Origin: Botryococcus braunii
Taxonomy: Eukaryota; Chlorophyta; Trebouxiophyceae
DNA: 42,500 nucleotides
Reading direction: 5' to 3'
Assembly (NCBI GenBank): GCA_002005505.1
Contig: KV908366.1
Span: 688,932-731,431, forward strand
Position numbers and translations under genes: made by a program. The notes beneath the pieces were generated by a model that made no database searches, was not told the DNA's origin, and was given only the letters and a program-made list of their open reading frames with translations. Shown here in pieces: positions 37,858-42,500 of the stretch (the stretch's first letter is position 1; every line of letters starts with the position of its first letter).

Positions 37858-38997
37858 ATGGACGCAGACATGGGAGAGCACAATCCCATGGATTTCTATA
37901 TGGAAGATGGCGAGATGCCTGGCGAAGGTGCCGGTGGAGGCGCCGACCAAGGTGCCGATCAGGATGCCGACCCGAATCAGGCTGTTGGTGAAATTTCTAC
38001 GGTGGGGCAGCTTATTAAAATGCACCACGATTTACTGTCTCTCCTAATCGTTGAAAGAGAGCAGCCGCCGCAAGCTGGCGGGGGTAAGTTCTCTCCGTCG
38101 GTAGGTAAGGTCTGAGAGTTTGCTGGGTTTTCGAGTGATTTGTCACCCAAGGATTGGCTGACACATGCGAGGACCAATTTTTCTAGTGTTTCCACTGCTA
38201 TGGATGAAAGCGAACAAGTAAGGAGGGTCGCGGCGAGTCTTACGGGTCCCGCCTTGATCCAATGGCATCGCTTTCTCGGTAGTAAAACCCAACCATTGTC
38301 GTGGATTGTCCTAGAAACCTTTTTGATGTCTAATTATGGGAGAATGGAGGATCCTGAAGTTCTCTTAATGGAATTGGACAGATTGACCTTGTCGTCATGT
38401 GGAGGTGGAATAACCTCGTACCTTAGCAAATTTGTCACCTTGCTTGCTCGCCTAGGCGAAAGGCCAAACCTAGAAAATGTACACGCATTTTTGAAGGGGT
38501 TGCCGGCTAACATTTCTGTACAGCTTCGGCTGAAATTTGCCGGTTTGGCCAACGTGCCATTGCAAGCGTATATTGGCTCGTTGTGTGCTCTACCAGACGT
38601 GGAAGCTAAGCCAAAACCAGAAGCACCAAACCATTCGAAGACTCCAAAAACGTGGTTTGGCAGAATCAAGAAAAATAACAAGACGAAAAATAACAATGGT
38701 GACAGGAAACATGGTGCACCCGGCGAGCCCGGTGGGAAGAAGCAACAGCAACTGCGTTGCTTCAAGTGCCACAAATACGGTCACATAGCACGTCAATGCC
38801 CTGACAAGGCGAAGAATGTAATTACAATAAGCCCAAAAGCCCGTGGTCTCGGTGACTTTTCTCGGAAGAGGAAACGTGTCAAATTGTTTGCCTTAGATGC
38901 CATGAATGTTCATGATAATGATGCATATGTGAAACTGTATACATATTCAGGATTAAAACCTTCCCTCCCCCCAAAAACAATCCCCATTATGCCCTAA
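37858..38997 (+). pseudogene. gag: gag of the gypsy element, with an in-frame TGA
   Basis: Starts MDADMGEHNPMDFYMEDGEM. Gly/Ala/Asp-rich lead, then TGA at 38113-38115, then the same frame continues with SPKDWLTHARTNFSS, IQWHRFLGSKTQPLSW (retrotransposon gag domain) and a zinc knuckle CFKCHKYGHIARQC near 38758-38799. A basic tail leads to TAA at 38995. The TGA is the only break. Confidence 0.8.
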
Positions 38998-39004
38998 AAA
39001 CATC

Positions 39005-40106
39005 CTTAAGGCAGAACAACCGGAAGTAGGCCGACTCACGATGGTGGTCCGCGCGGGTCTCCCAGGGAGAAGCGGGACCGTGAGGTGCTTGCTGGATGGC
39101 GGAGCCACGTCTTGCTTTGTGTCTGACGAAGTCGTCAGAAGACACGGGCTGAAAAAGCTCGTGATGGGCCGCCGCTCCATACATTTACCGGATGGAACCT
39201 TGTCATGTAGTACTCAATTTGCTGCAGTGCCTCTCGAATTAGAGAGGGTGCAAATTACTGTACCATGCACCATTACCGCGTTGGAGGGCCTGCAAGTAAT
39301 TCTAGGAGACCAATTCATGACAAATATGGTGTTGAGTTAAGTTATAAGCGTCAAACAATTGCTCTCCTTGTAAAGGGAGTTGAACACGTACTAAGACCGG
39401 TTGAATGTGCACGTGCAGAGCCACCAGTGGCGGTGATAAATGCTGTACAAGCATCAATGGCGCTCGGCAAGGGAGCAGTTGGCTTCTGGGTATTACCTGA
39501 CATGTTGAATGCAATGCAAGAGAGCAAATCTGTAAATGATGTGGATCCCAAAATTGTGTCTATCACTGAAGAATTTGCGGATGTTTTTCCACATGATTTG
39601 CCTTCTGAGTTACCCCCCGATAGGGGAATTAAACATGCAATATCAATCCCTGAAGGGCAGATTCCTCCTCAAAGACCCATGTACAGGCTTTCACCTGCAG
39701 AGAGGGCGGAGGTAACGCGTGTCCTACAGGAATTGCTGGAGAAGGGGTTCATTGAACCCAGTACTTCACCCTTTGCGAGCCCCATTCTCTTTGTACATAA
39801 GAAAGATGGCTCATTAAGGATGGTAGTGGATTACAGGGGTGTGAACAAACTCACAAATTAAAAACAAATTCCCCATCCCACGTATAGATGACCTATTAGA
39901 CCAATTATCGGGTGCTAACGTCTTCTTATCTTTGGATTTGATGTCAGGGTATCATCAGATTCGCATTACAGATGAAGACGTCCCGAAGACGGCTTTCAGG
40001 ACCCCGCAGGGATTGTACCAGTTTAAAGTACTTCCATTTGGGCTTACCAACGCCCCTGCTACATTCCAATCTGTGATGAATGAGGTCCTCAAACCCTTGA
40101 TTGGTG
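39005..40106 (+). pseudogene. pol: Protease and partial RT of the gypsy element
   Basis: Protease: LLDGGATSCFVSDEVV near 39088, with DGG where DSG or DTG is usual, and VILGDQFM. The frame slips at about 39320 (QFM to YGVELSYKR). RT begins [24 protein letters not shown]; one extra A near 39858 shifts the frame, and [47 protein letters not shown] follow. Homology ends at about 40106, before the catalytic YxDD, so the enzyme is dead. Confidence 0.85.
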
Positions 40107-41464
40107 TTAAAAAAATGGACACTAACATGTATACCTTAGGTATTTGTGTGACATGTTGGGTCATTTCATATTAGCATGTTTGTGAGCCACATCTATCATT
40201 AAAAGGCTTTATGATACTTATAATACATATAAATAATAAGGTACAGTCAAATCTCACTTGGGTGTGTTCGTACTGTATGGTACTTTAAGGTTAATTAACT
40301 TATAAGTGACACTCATAGTGATTTATAGGGGCCTTGGTACAATTTCGGCCTGTTTTCTCCCAGTTTTCTAGTAAGGTATACTCATTCCGGATCTCATCGA
40401 TCGGAGACTTTAAGTCCTGCGGTCCCTGCTTTCTGATTCGTGACATGTATCGGTGGTGAGTTAAAGTTCCGAGTCACTTAGATTCGAGACTATTATCGAC
40501 CAAGATTCGTACTGTTCATCGACGACCATGTCGAATCATAACGTGCATTGAAATTCCAGTCACCCCCTAAATAAGTTATTCCCACCCTGGCCGTCACTTG
40601 GCGTAATTCGTGTGGCATTTCGCAAGGAAATTAAATTCGGCTCTGAAACTCCAGCACGTGATAGTACATGAGTACACGTGACTGCCACGCTGGTATAAAC
40701 TCTTCCCGGTCCGCTCTTAAAGACGGTGCCACGTCGCGTTAGGGACCCCCTGCAGTACGAGCCTCGCGGAAGGAAAGAGGGCCTTCGAAACAAGACGCCG
40801 CAGCGTCTTGAGCATGAAAGCTTCTTTCGATTAAAATTGAGGCAAAGTATTATTTCTACTAAAGATTGTTTTCAGAAAGTTTGGCGTTATTCGGTGCTGT
40901 GGGGGCTCCGTTGTAGCGGACAAAAGGAGATCGAGGTTAAGGAGCCATGCGCTCGGCAGTATTTGAGAACAAAGGGCTTTGTTCCTTCTCTCTAGGGCCC
41001 AGCTGACCAAAAGAGGGGAGTTTTGGGTGGACTCGTGGGGGACTTGAAGTCTGCATGGGGCCCCAATCGGAAGCCGGGATTCGGTGTTGGTTAGGAAAAA
41101 GGAGGCAAGAGATGGGACAGGGCCCGCCGCTAAGGCCGGATTCTCTGGTTTTTGTCAAAATGATATTTTGATGCTACTATTGCTAAAGGAATGAACCAAA
41201 CTCTGTTTTTACGGACAGAACTTGAAGGCACGAAAGGGACCATTTAATGCCTTCAGTGTCAGGAAAAGGCGAATCCCTGACATGCAGTGCCCTAATTAAG
41301 GTGGGAATAACTTATTTGGGGGGGTGAGTGCATAGTACTGATGGCATGCAAACTTGATCGTGCCCGTACGCTTTCAAGATCTGGAGTTGCAAACCTGTCA
41401 GGAGGCTAATAAATGTGTAGTCTCCGTAGTTAGTATAAATAGGAAGTGCTCTAATGTGTCAGTC
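40107..41464. other. Foreign 1.36 kb segment replacing RT/RNase H of the gypsy element
   Basis: No retroelement motif in any frame. It contains an inverted repeat pair (40559-40588 and 41301-41330). The segment could be a decayed insertion plus deletion, or filler copied during repair. No protein is recognised. Confidence 0.5.
40559..41330. repeat. Inverted-repeat pair, MITE-like, about 770 bp apart
   Basis: TCACCCCC-AAATAAGTTATTCCCACC at 40559-40588 is repeated in reverse complement at 41301-41330, differing by a C-run length and about two bases. This resembles the ends of a small non-autonomous DNA transposon. I found no convincing target duplication. Confidence 0.55.
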
Positions 41465-41655
41465 AGTCTTGAGTTCCCTTATCAAGCTCCTGTCCCGTTT
41501 GCTTGGTCGTGTTTCGTCCACTTCTACAAGCTTTTGTTTGGGCACAGTTCACTTACTCTAAAAGAGTGTGAGTTACAGGTAATTGCAACATCATTAGTTA
41601 GTTGTTATTGTAAAAGTCTTGAGTTCCCTTATCAAGCTCCTGTCCCGTTTGCTTG
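41465..41655. repeat. 41-bp direct repeat, spaced 150 bp (41465-41505 and 41615-41655)
   Basis: AGTCTTGAGTTCCCTTATCA to GTCCCGTTTGCTTG occurs twice, identical. It encodes SLEFPYQAPVPFAW, the segment just before the gypsy integrase core, so a piece of pol was duplicated at the right edge of the foreign segment. Two bases are lost after the second copy (TTGAACAC for TTGGGAACAC). Confidence 0.85.
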
Positions 41656-41666
41656 AACACGTGTCC

Positions 41667-42500
41667 ATGGATTTTGTTACAGCCTTGCCTGAAACAAAAA
41701 GGGGACATAATGCTGTGTTGGTTGTGGTGGATCGTTTCTCCAAGATGGTAAAGTTTATCCCTACAACGGCCAAAGTGTCGGCCGAGGACGCGGCGCGCTT
41801 GTTCTTTGACAATGTGTTTAGGGTGGCTGGCATGCCTAAGGAGATTGTCACGGATAGAGACCCGAGGTTCACAGGAAAGTTCTTCAGAGCACTATGCAAA
41901 CTCTTGAAGATCAGACAAAGCTTTTCTTCAGCTTTCCACCCGCAGACCGACGGTCAAACCGAAAGGGCTAACCGGGTGATGGAGGATGTGTTGCGGCATT
42001 ACGTTGCCCCGGATGGGCTTGATTGGGATGATCATCTCACATCAGTGGAATTTGCCGTGAACAACACATTTCAAGAGTCAATACAGAACACTCCCTTCTT
42101 CCTAAATTACGGGCGCCATCCAAGGGTGCCGGGGCACCCAGAATTCCCTTCTAAGGTGCCGGAAGCGCAGGGATTTGAAGAACGTTTCCAAGAGCTGTGG
42201 AAGAGGGCAAAGCAATGCCTACAAGCAGCCGTCAGTAGGCAAAAGGCCTACGTGGATAAACACAGAGTTTCTATTTCGTTCGGGGTAGGGGACCACGTGT
42301 TGCTAGCAACAAAGTTCGCCCAACCAAAGAACATTATGGGAAAGAAACTCTTGCCTAAGTGGATGGGGCCATTCACTATTGTTGAGAAGATCAACGAAGT
42401 GGCCTACAGGTTGGACTTACCTGATAATCTTAAATGGCATAGTGTTTTCCATGTCTCATTGCTCAGGTTATACAAAGATGGTGGGCGTGTGCAGCCCCCG
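41667..42500 (+). CDS. pol: Gypsy integrase core, open to the window end
   Basis: An uninterrupted frame of 278 codons: MDFVTALPETKRGHNAVLVV (first Asp), VTDRDPRFTGKFF (second Asp), HPQTDGQTERANRVMEDVL (Glu), so the DDE triad is complete. The C-terminal part has the GPY/F-like LPKWMGPFTIVEKIN and ends HVSLLRLYKDGGRVQPP. A chromodomain is expected next, judging by the homologous fragment at 35026-35343. The ATG is merely the first in frame; the HHCC zinc domain is lost upstream. Integrase inserts the cDNA into chromosomes. Confidence 0.88.
   Translation, partial: MDFVTALPETKRGHNAVLVVVDRFSKMVKFIPTTAKVSAEDAARLFFDNVFRVAGMPKEIVTDRDPRFTGKFFRALCKLLKIRQSFSSAFHPQTDGQTERANRVMEDVLRHYVAPDGLDWDDHLTSVEFAVNNTFQESIQNTPFFLNYGRHPRVPGHPEFPSKVPEAQGFEERFQELWKRAKQCLQAAVSRQKAYVDKHRVSISFGVGDHVLLATKFAQPKNIMGKKLLPKWMGPFTIVEKINEVAYRLDLPDNLKWHSVFHVSLLRLYKDGGRVQPP

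Larger units (their letters stand above)
37508..42500 (+). mobile_element. Ty3/gypsy (chromovirus-type) element, truncated by the window end
   Basis: LTR, gag with zinc knuckle, protease, N-terminal RT, then a 1.36 kb foreign stretch replacing the rest of RT, RNase H and the integrase N-terminus, then the integrase core to the window end. The order PR-RT-IN is that of Ty3/gypsy. Damage: TGA in gag, two frameshifts, and the internal replacement. The 3' LTR and any chromodomain lie beyond the window, so no target duplication can be checked (candidate AGTGG at 37503-37507). Confidence 0.85.

Overview
This window is eukaryotic nuclear DNA. It has GT-AG introns (short, about 64-118 bp, in the putative host genes), CA/TG microsatellites, and several kinds of eukaryotic transposable element. 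A green (prasinophyte-like) alga is my best guess, from the style of the copia, tnp2 and gypsy proteins and the repeated ATCCCACATCGATCCC motif. No marker gene fixes the species, so this is inference.

Layout. (1) 1-5194 is a nearly perfect 2.6 kb tandem duplication. Each copy carries the last exon of a minus-strand gene for a secreted CAP/PR-1-type protein. The upstream exons (signal peptide and HN..R exon) lie once, at 5525-5819, so one gene has two identical alternative 3' exons. (2) 5.8-12 kb is mostly host sequence. It holds a clean three-exon minus-strand gene (10600-11293, 175 aa, unknown), a less certain minus-strand exon set (8975-9731), an imperfect inverted repeat, and an old solo-LTR relic. 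(3) 11976 to the window end is a pile of nested mobile elements.

The nest, outermost first. Copia element 0 is an old, broken element in pieces at about 14471-15449, 33893-34168, 35786-37507 and beyond. Copia element 2 (15450-33887) sits in its protease, with LTRs and a GGTGC target duplication. An 11,747-bp CACTA/EnSpm-like DNA transposon (16616-28362) sits inside the gag of element 2. It has 36-bp perfect terminal inverted repeats beginning CACTGGGAGAACG, subterminal repeats, and two divergently transcribed genes: a seven-exon tnp2-type transposase on the minus strand and an unrecognised partner gene on the plus strand. A small LTR element with rearranged gypsy fragments (34169-35780, AGGCT duplication) and a Ty3/gypsy element (37508 to the end) also lie in element 0. 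A deletion derivative of another copia element (11976 to about 14470) lies just upstream of the nest.

The most notable points are: the CACTA-like element, whose spliced transposase frame closes exactly across seven exons; the CAP gene with a duplicated terminal exon; a copia primer-binding site matching the anticodon region of initiator tRNA-Met (the half-tRNA priming of Drosophila copia and yeast Ty5); and LTRs of unequal length in one element. All exon models are my own reading of splice sites and phases, without transcript support.
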